From: Plasmodiophora brassicae
Lineage: Eukaryota > Endomyxa > Phytomyxea > Plasmodiophorida > Plasmodiophoridae
Reading direction: 5' to 3'
Length of the DNA: 64,000 nt
Assembly (NCBI GenBank): GCA_039704465.1
Contig: JASFAU010000001.1
Coordinates: forward strand, 1,736,001-1,800,000
Both the position numbers and the translations under genes were made by a program. Positions within the stretch are counted from its first letter, which is position 1; every line of letters begins with the position of its first letter. Positions 1 to 12,600 of the stretch are shown piece by piece. The notes below the pieces were generated by a model. That model saw only the letters and a program-made list of their open reading frames with translations, was not told the origin of the DNA and did no database searches.

Positions 1-299
1 CGCGGAAATCTTCACTGCCGTTTCCCCTAGTGCAGGTGCCCCTCTCAAGTCCGCACGGACGACGTACCCCGTTGTTTGGGGGCCGACAGGGGCACATGCA
101 CGGCCATGCCGTGGCGGAGTTCGCACCACGCGACCACGCTCGCGTCAACGCAAAACGATGACGCAAACAAGCCGCCAGAACTCCTTTTGCAGTGCCGGGG
201 ACGCGGTTCAAACGAACAGACCCGATTGCGTCGTCGTTATGAAGCGGCACATGATCGTTTGGGGTACGGTACGCGATATGACATATAGGTTTGTCAGCC

Positions 300-3200
300 A
301 TGCTTCCTGAGCGCGCCGGCAATGGAACATCGGTGCCGGTCGCGATCGGGCCCAGCTCTGTTCAGGCCGACTCGGACGACGTTGAGCTGGACAGCTTCGG
401 GCTCGGCGTCGCAGCCTTCGCGTTAAAATCGATTCAGAGACGGCCGCTGCAGAGCCAACAGACGGCTAAGCTTGGGGGACGGTCGCCTCCCGTTTCGGCC
501 ACAACTTTAACAGCTCAGCATTCGCTGACAGATATCAGGAAGGTTGTATGTGCGTTGAATTTTCTCGATGAGATGGGAATATGGGATTTCCTGGCGACGT
601 TTGCACCTCCGTCTGAGCGAGCCACCGAAGTCGCATCGGCGCCCAGCCACAACGAGGCGAGCCCTCATCGACGGCACTGTCGAACCGCTTCAGCGCTCAG
701 TGCCGCTGGGAAGCTGATATCATCGTCAACACCGACGCCGATGGGCGCTGGATCGCCAGTACCCGCCAATTCTAATATGCTCTTCAAAGCGTTGTATCAG
801 GCTCGACTTTATGAGCGAGCACAACGCAGGAGGATTCGGAATGCCGACTTCTCATGCTTGGATTTGAAATCCGTGTTCACGCAGCAGTGGATGTCCAGCG
901 AAAAAGAAGCATGCAATGCCCAGTTTCGAATGTTCTTCGACAAATTCCAAACGTCTGTTCGAAACTCTTCAAATGCCAATCTGCTGGCGACGGTCTGTCA
1001 GGGAACTACGCCGAACCGAGATGAACAGCAGAAGTATCAGCGCATGTGCACCTTTCTGTTCCGGAGGCCAGATGCAATGATGCGCTCGTATGGTGCTGAT
1101 GTTTGCTTGTTGCTCTCCCAAACCGCGAACACCATCATGCTGATGCGTGACCTTGAAGTGCAACCGAATTCTGCAGTTGGGGAAGGGTTCCTCAACAAGA
1201 TTGACAACCTTCTGGCTGTCATGCTCTACAGAAGGCCGTCCCTGATGACGGGGAACCATCATCGTCGGAAGTCTCAGAAGCTCAATGCTTACGCTGGGAT
1301 TACCCTACCACACATCATCCCACATCCCGGCACTCGGCAACCACTGCCCACTCCTACCTCAATTTCAATCACGGCCACGATATATGTGTTAACTGTGGTC
1401 GTTGTTCTTGTCGCGTTGGCAGGCATTGGAGGGTTATCTTTCTCGTGTTCGGATGCATTCTTTAAATCTTTGCAAGGAACCTCGCAGGTTTCCACTAATG
1501 CTATGCAGAGGGTTGCTCGAGAAGCTGTGGCTGGTGCTATAATTGATCAGCAAATAGCAGCACAAACTACTTCTGCCTTGTTGGCTGGGTATGGCGACGC
1601 CCTGGCTGCATCGATGTTGACCAGTCAAGCGTCCACGTTTCCGAACGCTGCGCGAACCATGGCGTTCGAAGATGGAAGATACTTGTTTGCTGGAGACTCT
1701 GATTGGTCAACCGGCCAGGTTGCTGCACGTATGGATGGCACTGCTCTTTTGATGGGGTGTTTGCTTAACGCAACTAGTTCGGGACCGACGAGAGCAATTT
1801 GGTCCCCCTCCATTATTGCTGTAATACCCAACGGTCGTTCCGAAGCCAGTGAGTACGGCATATCAGTGGCGTCACCTTGGAAGAGTGTCCAAAACTATTC
1901 CAACGCGAGTCGCATGACTGGTTGCGTGCGTGTCGACGTTCCGCTGTCTCTCGTATCGTCCTCGCTTCTCGCAGCTAGCGACAACCGACGTACGGGCGAT
2001 GTTATGCTTATTCAGAGGTCGACCGGCGTTGTTCTGGCAGCAACGCAGCCACAGTGGACATCTGCTGCGCTACAAGGCTCGTTGATCTACAATTCGGACA
2101 CGATGAAGCTGGGCGAGTACACCCACGCCCCCGTTGTTTTCTCGCGTACTGCCATGGGGGACCTGGTAGGAAACCATTGTCGGGCGGACTGCTCAGTCTC
2201 ATGTCCTCCTACGTTTAGGTTTATGTTGCGCACGACCGGTCATCTATCAGTCAGGTCGCACCAGACTGGTACATCTATGGGCTATTCGCTGCAGGTGTGT
2301 TGTTCTGCGCCGTATTCGCTACGTCGGTCTATCGGGTTGTTTCGCAGAGAAACGCACCTCGCTGGGTACGGAGTAATCGATATAGGCGGTGGGCACTGGT
2401 CGGTCTCGTTTGTGCAACCATTCTGGTCTGGCTCACATGGACCGGCTACACTAGCTCCAGTGATGGCCGGCAAATCGACTTGGTCATGTTCACCATTGCG
2501 CAGGGCGTTGCTGGTACTGTTCAGACGATACTTCGCAAGCAGAAACAGGCGGCCTCGTTAATCCGCTCAGCGTCGTTCTCGCTGTCCAGCACGGTCAATG
2601 TTGACCACCTCTTGAACAATGTCGTTATGCCTGCGTGGGGATCCTGGGCAATTTCGTCTGTCTATTTCAGGTTGCCGGATCGGTCGGTGCGGGGCATGAC
2701 CGCAGACGGTTCTACGCTCGTTTCTGAGACGGGCACCTGCGTTGAAAAGCTGTCTGGATCAGCGGTCGTCGATGTTTTCTGCAACACTGTACTCGACCCA
2801 TTCAACAACGCCGTCTTGATGGATGGACGGCCTGGACTTACTTACCGGTCTCAACTACCTTCTTCGTCCAACGCTACCGATGTCACAATTGAAACGGACA
2901 TTGGCATCATTCAATCCGGTTTGACACAACTGGCGTCTATGACATCTGCGGATGCATCTGTGTTCATTCTTGAGCGAAATACGGCTTACGATGACGTACG
3001 GTACGGGTTGGTAGCCGCTTCGAACTCAAGTGAGGTGTTATCCGATGCGACGCAATCAAGTGACCCGCGGGTCCGAAGTCTTGCCACATTACTGGTCGCT
3101 AATCCTCGCTCGCTGCCAGCGAATGGAAATGGGGAAATTGCAAGGGATCAAACGCAGCCGATGACCTGGTGTTCGACACTCCAGGCCGCACGAAATGGAA

Positions 3201-6200
3201 ACGATTGGCTCGCTGTTGCGATGGTGCCCCGGATGACCCTTGTCGGAGATGTTGATGACGCGCATACCCGAACGCTGTCAGGCGTTGTCATTATCGTTAC
3301 GTTGCTCTTTTCCTTGAACTGGATTATTGGGAAGGCGTATTCTTGGCTGACTGACGCTCTTAACGTCGAACGCAAGCAAAGTCGCTCCCAGGTCAACCTG
3401 CTGCAGTCGATTCGACAAGCGAAACTCAACAAGCCGGGGAAGTTCACGCAGCTGGATGCTTTCAAGGTATGCTGTTATCTGCTTGCCTGGCAGGGTTCGC
3501 TTACTGATTCCTTGCTCAGACTGCAATAGAACCGATAATCCAGGATGCCCGATCGTCGTCGTGGCTTCGCGACGAGTCAGCGTCGCGTCACCGTTTGAAC
3601 CAACCGATTGACAGTACTGAGTTCCGTTACCATGCATGGAGCAGGGCCTGTCGCCATATTCAAGACAGTGAGTGTGTATGTAATCATGATCTGACGATTG
3701 GTGCGCTGATATCACTTCACTGTAGGCAACAATGGTCTAAATGTCCTTCACATCTGCCTTCTTGAGAACCATAGATCAGGGATGCCTCTGCGTATCTACC
3801 GTTTGATTCAAAATTCCATAGTCAAACAGGTACTGGCCATTGTTATTGTGTTCCACTTGGCGTTAACCTTTGCGAAACCGGTATCATCCGATGCCATGTT
3901 GACGCAAGGAGTCGCTCTATCTGTCCAGATAATTGAAGGTGTATGCTTGCTGTCCGAGTTTCTGTTCATCCTTGCACGATTGCTCACAAAGTATACCTGG
4001 GTTCGGGCCTGGCGATCAACAGCGGACCCTGTAATCAGGGAGTCTGCCCTGAAAGAAGCGCTTCCGACTCGTCTACAATTAGGAGACGTCATACTTGTTC
4101 TTATCTATTCCATTATCCTAATTGACTGGATCGTCATGGTCTCAAGCAATCGTAGCATTGAATATTTCTTTCCCCTGCGACCGCTGCTCTACCTATTTGT
4201 CAACAGCCAGTGCCAAGAGGGTTTGAAACTGTTCGCCCGAACCCTTATGGATGCCCTCAAAGTCTTTGTCCTTTATCTCTATGTGATCGTCGCTGTTTCA
4301 TGCCTGTTTCTTGTTCTTTTCCGTCTTGTAATTAATATTGACGTCCTCAGCTCAAGCTTCGACAACATTGTCCGGTCACTCACAGCCTGCTTTATATTTC
4401 TGACGGGAACGAATAATTTCAGCGAAGTGTTCTATCCCGCTACTGCAGTAGACCCGCTGTACGCTGTACTGTTCCTGTTCGTTTTCTTAGTCGGCAACCA
4501 TTTCGTTTGGGGCCTGACAATCGGTACGCTGACATCGTCGTTCGAACAACAGAAGCTCCGGCACCATTCGTACAAAAGCGTGTACTCGAGGTCGGGGATC
4601 CTGGCCGCTTTCATTCTGTTGGATTTCGACGAAGACAATCAACTGGCCGTTTCTGATGTCAGACACTTTCTGCAATTCGCCCGAACCGGACTGTCCGTCG
4701 AGCAGGCTGATGGGGTTATTGACGAAATACGTCAGCCGACGACGGGGTCCACCCCAGTGCGAAAATCAACGCTCACTACTGATCCAATGACGGGATCAAG
4801 AAACGGTGTCTCGCGAGGATCCGTCACTGTCCGTCCTGCGTCTGCCCCAACGTCTGCTGGTCGAACGTCAACCGTTGTCAATGTCTCTGTACCGCATCCA
4901 GAGCCAGCTGATATCCGGCAGAGTGACGTTTCTGCTCGGCAATCCGCTGTCCTAACTCCATCATTTGGTGCGACGAAACATGACATCGTGATGCACAGGG
5001 GCGGCAGTTTAACGCCAGGTGGATTGCTCGGGCCATCGGGCATTTCGCCGCCGTTTCGCAGGAGTGTCGTCGTCAACAAGCGGGACGCCGCAAATGCCAG
5101 CCCAGCCATTGAGCGGCTGCCACCCGTGGTTGGCTCTACCGTTAACCATCCTGCTCGAATGTCGCTGGCTACGGAACTTGGTCTGCCGAGAAGTTCAATG
5201 TCTGTCATCCCTGAAGCCGTTGCGCAGACCGTCCCCGACGTTCCACCTAACCTACTTGCCATGGCGCGCGGCCGCAGATCGCGGCCCAGCGTAGGTGGCA
5301 GTGTCGTTGGCAAGGTTGGTAAGTCCTCGGGTACAGGACTTCTTGATCCCAGTCCTCATGTCGAGCCTGGGTTGGACTACTTTAGTCTCGATGAATTCGT
5401 CAGATGCGTTGAGAAGGCGTTTCTTTTAGACGTCAAGCAGAGCAGTCCTGTTTCTCAACAATACGGGTGGCTTCTTGCGCTTCGGGTATTATTCTTCGAC
5501 ACTCAGGCCTACCATGACGTCGTGAAAGCGTTCACGATCCTTTTGATTAGTATCGTCTCACTGTACGGCGTGGTTGAACAACCTGCCATGGTTGACATGC
5601 TCTGCATTGCGATGCTTCTGTTCTCGGTTATCGAGGTATCGCTTAAAATTTGGGCGTACACTGCCGCCGTTTACTGGAACTACTCGTCTTATAACACGGG
5701 CCCAGATGTCGATGAAATTCAGTTTTCGCATCGAATTGAAGCGGCCGTTATTGCCATCTCGCTCGTTGGCACTTTCATATGTCAGTGCATGTCGGGCTTT
5801 ACGTTCACGTATGGCCAGCATCAGGATATCTTCCGGTTGTATCTGGTACTGCCCACTGTGCGAATCTTTACAAGTACAAAGTTTGCCCGTCATATGCTGT
5901 TCGTCTTCGTCCGGGTGATCCCTGAGTTCCGAGAACTTGTCATAATCTTGCTTCTTGTTATTTATGTATATGCCGTTATCGGAGTCCTCATCCTGCAAGG
6001 GCAGTTCGATCTGCTGCCTGCTGATGTTCGTCCGGCCATCGACTTTGACAATATGTTTCGCAGCGCACTGTCACTTCTGCAGATGTTGGTTAAGGACGTA
6101 CGTAAATTGGGTCACTGGTCACTGGGGGTCTTTGCCTAATGGGTCACTTTAGAACTGGCATACACTCATGTACGCAAGCATCATCGCTAAAGGATGGAAT

Positions 6201-6435
6201 GCAGCCTGGTTTTTCATTTCCTATATGATTATCGTCAATAACCTATTCACGTATGCTGCGATTGCCGTCGCGCTTGCTTTCCGATCCGCTCAACAGTGTT
6301 CTCCGCAGGGACCTAATGCTCAGTGTTATCATCGGCAAGTTCTCCATGGTCCTATACCACGCGTCTGCAACGCAGAGCGACGTCAAAACAGCGATTTTCC
6401 AGCAACGCCGACTGTCTTTGGTGACATCGTCATAG
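300..6435 (+). CDS. Sensor-fused two-pore cation channel, paralogue A
   Basis: Six exons (300-2165, 2219-3466, 3520-3667, 3726-6097, 6153-6250, 6309-6435) join in phase to 1952 aa. A cytosolic N-terminal region is followed by four hydrophobic segments (about residues 354-380, 638-662, 676-700, 972-993) that bracket two large extracytoplasmic domains. The end of the second, with WLAVAMVP, resembles Cache-type sensors. From residue about 1106 a complete two-pore channel follows: six-helix repeat I with pore filter GTNNFSEVFYP, an EF-hand loop starting DFDEDN, a long Ser/Pro/Arg-rich linker (about 1422-1635), and repeat II with DFDNM then NWHTLMYA across an intron. Two-pore channels conduct Na+ or Ca2+ across endolysosomal or vacuolar membranes; coupling to an extracytoplasmic ligand sensor is my inference. 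The start is the ATG at 300. Its third-position GC is visibly lower than in paralogue B. Confidence 0.85.
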
Positions 6436-7289
6436 ACCTACCTACCTACATAGGCTCACGTTAACTACCCGGTTATCTACCTGGTGTGTAAACGGTACTA
6501 CTATAGACCAGTAAAGAGTATACGATATGTAAAAACCGCTCGTTGGCCTGCTCGAGCCAGCCGTCTTCGTGACGCCTCTTCTACTGTTTCCTTGTTGTGC
6601 CTGCATTCTTGGTCTGGCTGCGACCGGTCGTGCAGTCCAATATCCCAGGCAACCCGCCTTCCTGAACGTCCATCCCTATACTCTAAGCTCATGGGGCGAA
6701 CGCCCCGATGTAATTACGCCTGTCACACCCGAAGCATCTCCTGCGGATCGTCAGGCTCGCGGACGGGATGGACTCAGTCGAACAAGCATACGCGCCTCCT
6801 GGCCATAACGATACCTGCTGTGTGGCGTGCTGCGATAATGTTTACCAGTGCGACTCACCGAAGCGCATAGCACGTGCCAATCCCGCGATCATCAACGATT
6901 CGAGTCAATCGCAGGTGACGTGCATTACCACCGTCTCCGTGAACTCGAGCGATACCCGCGTGAGGCATACCGGTTATTTCGTCGACCCTCCAGATACTGC
7001 GCCCACAATTCGTCCATCGCTCGTTGCAGCCTTCGAACTGGCTGGCGATGTTCGACATCGGGGTCGCGAAGCCCAGCTCCCTGTGTGTCTGTGTGACCAC
7101 CGACGTTGGCTCGAATCTCGACCGTCACTGACCTGGAGCAGCCTGCTTGCGGGGGAAGACGATCGTTATGGAGGCCAAAGCGACCACGACGTTTGCGTCT
7201 GATCCGCGCACGTCCTGCGTCCTCGTCCGAATCACGGGCGAATGCCCTGCCAGCTTGCGAACGACGCTGCCATTCTACTCCATATCGTC
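6436..7289. other. Gap between channel A and the protease gene; no gene assigned
   Basis: About 850 bases. It begins with a short CTAC-rich stretch (6437-6480). Several short open frames exist, including one from an ATG at 6768, but none shows a recognisable domain and none joins the protease reading frame by a convincing intron. The 5' exon of the protease and the promoter probably lie here. Confidence 0.4.
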
Positions 7290-9412
7290 TGCGCCAGTTG
7301 GGGATACCTGACACAATGTGCCCGGTTTGATACCAGTGTCGCCCAGGAGGACGGGCCGCACGACGATCAGCGTCAGCGGCATCGTGATCGGCGCGAACCG
7401 CTCCCAGATTCGAATCCTCTGCAACGCGTCGGCGTTGTCGCTGTTCAACAAGAACGATATCGGCATTGTGGCCGTCCTGCCCGGCCATCCCGACCCCGTC
7501 GATTGCCGGCTCGACGCCGTTGGTCGTGTCCGTCCACCCGCTCTGGACTGGCCGCCCGATTCAGCCTGACTGTCTCACCCGACAGGTCAGTTGTGTCGAT
7601 GACGCGTTTCGCGCCATCATGGAGCAGACGATCGGGTGGACCGTTGGCTGGCGGTACGCGTCGTCATCCAACGACGCCGTCAACAACCTGATGTCGCCGG
7701 CTGCGCTGGCCGTTGTCACTGCCGACGTTTCCCAACCAGCTGTACGGCTGCGTTATCGCAGGCAGGCGCGTGTGTGTGTTCAGTCGTCCCTGACGCGACC
7801 ATTGGCGGCAGGGCGTGCGCCCGGTGACGTTAGGGCGTTCGGGGGACCATGGACAGGACGTGTACGCGGTCAGTTCTCCGTTCGGGCTGTTCTGCCCAGC
7901 GGTAATGCAGAACGGCGTGTCGAAAGGTGTTGTCGGCAATACGATCCGCCCAGGGTGCCTGCAGACCATCGACGCCAGGTGCCTGCCGGGCTCAGAAGGT
8001 TGTTCCATGCGATCGCCTTACGACACGACAACCACCAACCGGGGATCGATCGCCAGGTGGCGGCGTGTTCTGCACCGACGGCAACCTGGTCGGCGTCGTC
8101 ACGATACCGTTGCGCCGAGCCGACCAGACGGATACGACCGCGGTCAACATGATGATGTCCGTCGAGGCGATCGCCGGGTTCCTGAGTCGGCACCGGTGCC
8201 TCCCGCCCATGACGCGCCCTGCCGCGGGCCGCCCCCGAAGCAACCTCACCGACCGACTTACCCTGTAACGCGACAGCAATGCTGGTCTGTGGCACAACTG
8301 ACGCGCGCTGTCAGGGCGACGAGGTCCGTTGTCCCGATCTGCCTCGACAGGTCCTGGGCATCGGCCGTCATCATCCACTCCGACGGGTGGACCCTTTGTA
8401 CCGCTGCTATGCATTTGCGAATAGGTGCTCATGCTTGCGGTCCTGTTAGGTACCTGGTGACGAACGCACACCTGTTGATTCCTAGCGGTGCCACAGAGCC
8501 CGGTCCCGTTCCCGGGCTACGTGTCCGGCTGGACGGATCCAATTTCCTGCATGGCAACAGTACGAGGCAGAACGAACCGGTTCCCTGCCCGGCCCACGTG
8601 TAACCGATTGGTCGTGCAGAGCAGGGCAGGCGGTGGGCCCAGGCATCCGTCGTGTACTGTTCATCGGGCCCCTGGGACCTCGCCCTGGTCCACATCGATC
8701 AGGTCGGGTCCAACTCGCATCCCGCGTGACGAGCGCGCGCGTGACGCTATGTGGACGTCAGGACGAGCTCGTCAGTGTATCAGAAGGCATCGGATGGAGC
8801 TTCGCCCCGCCTCGTCCAGGAACGTCTGTTGCTGCCGTCGGGCATGCCCTGTTCGACCCGTCCGTCGAGTGCACGCCGGCAGGGCCGTCGGTGTCGAGAG
8901 GGACGCTAGCGAAAGGTGTGCAGCCGGCGTCCGACGCCGGCCCGTTCGTGGGAATATTCACGCGCGTTCGTCAGTCGGCAGAATACGCGGCGGCGAACCT
9001 GTCCTGTTGCAAAGTTCGGCGCTGGTCCATCGAGGGAACTCGGGAGGCATGCTTCTCGACGTGGACGCCGGTCGGGCCATCGGTACGACACCCTCACGTA
9101 ACCGTGGCCTGAACGCTGCTGACAAACACATGGTGTAGGCGTCGTGTCCTGCAACATTCGACAGTCGTTGCCGGGTGGCGCGGACAGGGACTCGGCGACC
9201 ATCCCTAGCCTGAACTTCTCCATCCCGGCTCGCATCATTGCCGACCTGATTACATACATCCATGCCAGGTACGGCGCGCGTGCTATACGACCAGCGGAAC
9301 ACTGTGCCTATATGGTCGTCGCAGGGATGACCGGATACTAGCCGAGCTAAACAAGGACGACGAGGCCATCAGAAACCTCTGGCTGCTCAAGTCGCCTCAG
9401 GCGCGTTTGTGA
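7290..9412 (+). CDS. Peroxisomal processing protease, TYSND1/DEG15 type
   Basis: A multi-exon gene for a double trypsin-like (S1-fold) protein of the family that removes PTS2 leader peptides inside peroxisomes. The first, non-catalytic half carries SSPFGLF and ARCLPGSEGGGVF, the latter split by an intron (7999-8056). The second half has the full triad: His in TNAHLL, Asp in GPWDLALV and Ser in HRGNSGGM. It then ends with a LNFSIP segment typical of the family. A final intron restores a tail ending LLKSPQARL; ARL is an acceptable PTS1 peroxisome signal. Introns supported by phase include 8265-8314, 8388-8449, one after GRAIG near 9083 and one near 9270. The 5' end and one or two middle joins are unresolved, so the start is approximate. 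It sits between the two channel paralogues on the same strand. Confidence 0.8.
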
Positions 9413-9673
9413 CCGCCGAACCGGGTGCGATCACCGCCGACGTTACGATGATGATAAATCCACCGGGGCTGAGACGCGATCCGTTGTGCACTTCGCGACC
9501 CGGATTGGCATCAATCCCTTTGCCAGCTTCGATGAATGCGTCCTGCCGGCCACTTCCTATTGCACCTTCGATGGTACGGGGGACGCCCAGCGGTAATGTG
9601 AGGCGGGCACATTACACGCTGACGACCGTATAACGGGCAGGTCGATCGGTTGATCAGTACTACCCGTGATGCC

Positions 9674-12600
9674 ATGGGCGACGTCATCGACGACGGGTCG
9701 ACAAAGGTGTCTATAGGGCCGATTCGTCGAGAGCCATCGTTCCCCTGGGATGACGACCGGGACGCCCATCAGGGTGGCGGTACCGCGTCTGCCCACCTCC
9801 CCGATACGACTGAGGACAGCGACCTATTCTCGGAGGGCGGGTCGTCACGGTCGCTCGACGATGACCCGATGATCAACCAGGCCTGGCGCCTGGTCTGCGC
9901 CCTGGACCTGCTCAACGGCATCGGCATCGGCGCGTTCCTGACCGAGTACATGCCCCCGCGGGAGTCCGCTCGCCTCCACGAGATCCTGAGCGGCCACGCC
10001 CGAATCACCCAGCACCGGCGAACGCTTTCCGTGCCAGCAGCGGCAACGCCCTCACCACCAGCACCACCCGCCAGCCCGCCACAAGACGTCGCCGTCAGGA
10101 AACCGCACATCCACGGCGCCCTGCGCTCCATGTACAGATCGCGGTCGTCGACGGCCACGAACGCCAACGCGGTCGTCTACCAGCCGACGCTGGATATCGT
10201 GCTGCCCACGGGAGCGACTGTCTTGACGCTGCCGGGCGGTTCCGCCGGCGACGCGGACCCTGTAGCAGTCCATGCGACCTACGCGGTCAGTGCAGCGGCG
10301 AACCGTCGCTGGTCAGGTCGTCGCTGATGTGCTGACTCTTCCGCCCCCTCCGCAGGAGTGGAGCGCCGTCCAGATGGCAACATCCATGGAGCGGTTCCGC
10401 AAGTTCCTGTCGGTGTTCGCGCCCGACAACGACGACCACCGGGCGTCGTTGTCGGGTCTGTGCCAGACGGCGCAGCCGACGCACCGGGAGAAGGCGCGGT
10501 ACAGGGCGCTGTGCGAGTTCCTGTTCCGGCCGATGCATCTGCACGCGAAGCGGTACACGCACGAGGCGTGTGCCGCGATACAGCAGGCGGCGACGACGAT
10601 CGCCCTGCTGCGCGACGTCGAAGCCCAGCCGAACCTGTCCGCCTGCGAGGGGTTCCTCTACCTGATCGACAACGTCCTCGCCATGATGCTGTATCGCAGC
10701 GAGACGCGCATGACGAAGATGCCATCCCATCTCCGTCCGACGGTCCTGGACCGGTACGAAGGCCTGCCCCTGCCCGATGCCGATCGCAGGAGCCAGGACA
10801 TCATCGACGCCGAGAACGCCACCCTCGTCCGGGACCTTCGCGACAAGTACGGCCGGGTGGCCGCCACCATCGCCAGCCGCACGTTCACCACCCTCGTCGT
10901 CCTCGTCGGCGTTGTCGGCGTCGTCCTCCTCATCTGGCAATGCCATTCGTCGTTCGGCGCGGCCGTATCGGGTCCCCAGCGCGTCCTGCAGGCGACGTCC
11001 ATCGTGGTCGCACAGAACCGCATCAGCGCATTGACCGGCGACGCCGACACGCTCGCCAGGCTGGCCGCCAGTCGGTTCACGTCGCCGGACGCCCTCGCCG
11101 ACCAGCTGGAGCTGTTCCCCGACGTCTCCAGCCTGTTCGTCGTCGACAACGCCGGCTACGTGACCGCCGCCGCCGTTCGTAACGAGTCGGTCGTGACGCG
11201 CCCGCCCTGCACCGGCAGCGCATGGCCTTGCGGGCGTCTGATCGCCCCGTTTCCGTCGGCGGGAACCTTGTGGACCGCGATCGTGGACCTGCCGTTTGGC
11301 GGCAGGGGGTACGCGGTCGTCTCGCCCATCAACGCAACGCGGCGCGTCGGTGCGGGCGTCCCTCTGCAGGCCCTGTCCAGCAGCGTAGGCTCGTGCCCGA
11401 ACGTCGACGTCGTCGTGATGGACGACGCCGCTGTCGTTGCCAGCACGCTGCCGAGCGCGCTCCTGGGCGGCAACGGCACCGCCCCGCCTCCGTCCGCATC
11501 GCAGTCGTCGTCGTTCCGCGCGACATCGGGCCTGTCTCTGATGACGGCCTTCGCCATCGACGACTTCCCGGCCACGTACGGGAAGCGCATTGCGCTCCTG
11601 ACGATCGGCACCGGCGCGGTCTTCGTCGTGTTCTGCATCGCCACGGTCGTCTTCGCGGCGGGCCGGTGGCGCGCCGGCCGCGGCTCCGACGACGACGGCT
11701 CCGGCGACGCCGCCGCCGCCGCCGCCACTGTCGCGTTCGTCGTGCTGGTTCTGGTCCCCGCCGTCGTCTGGGTCGCGTGGATGGAGGCGCTCGGGGCGAT
11801 CGGCGGCGTCGAGCGCGACCGTGTCGTGGAGTCGGTGGCGTGGCAGGCGGCGACCGACGTCGCTGGCCTGCTGCAGGCCTCGAAGACCGTCGTGGCGGAG
11901 GCGGCGCGTGCGGCCGACGCGACGGCGATGGCCTCGGTCGCATCGCTGTGGACGCGGTCGTCGGCGTTTCCGTCGGCGATCTACGTGACGCGCCCCGATG
12001 GGTTCATGTCCGGCATCAGGGTGGCCGGCCAGGAGACGCTGACCATCGAGCGGAGCCCAGGAGCGTCGTCGTGCTACACGGAGAGGAACGCGTCGGGTGG
12101 CGTCGTCGTCATCGATTGCGGGTACAAGGTGGCGCGCGCGTCGTCGACCAGGACAGCGTACCTGCCGACCGGATCGGGCGCCGTCTACGTGACGTCGCTG
12201 GCGTATGGCAACGGGAGCGTCTCCGTCGAGTTCGGGTCGGATGTGATCGTCGCCAGGCTGCGGTCCCTGATGGGGCGTGTGTCGCCGAACGCGGTCGGCA
12301 TTGTACTGGAGGACACCGGGTCGGGCCTGCGTCTGGTCGCGTCGACCACGTCGGACGGGACGGCGCCGACCGCGGACGCGACCGCCACGTCGACGGAAAC
12401 GATCATTCGGCACCTCGCCATGTTCCTCCTGCAAGCTAACGCCAACATTGCCTCGGTGACGACATCGGTCTCCAGCGTCCAGCGCGACACGTTGAAACCG
12501 CTGACCTGGGCCGTCCGCCTGGCCGATGCGGCCAACGGCAACGACTGGATCGTGGCCGCTCTCGTCCCCGTTTCCGACCTATCCGGCGCCACCGACCAGC

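Noticed and set aside
1..299. Small open frame at 76-288
   Set aside because: It is short, has no domain and lies directly before channel A. More likely promoter or leader sequence.
10287..12434. A 715-codon open frame on the minus strand inside channel B
   Set aside because: It is Arg/Asp/Gly-rich without domains and mirrors the GC-rich codon use of the real plus-strand exon. It is an antisense shadow.
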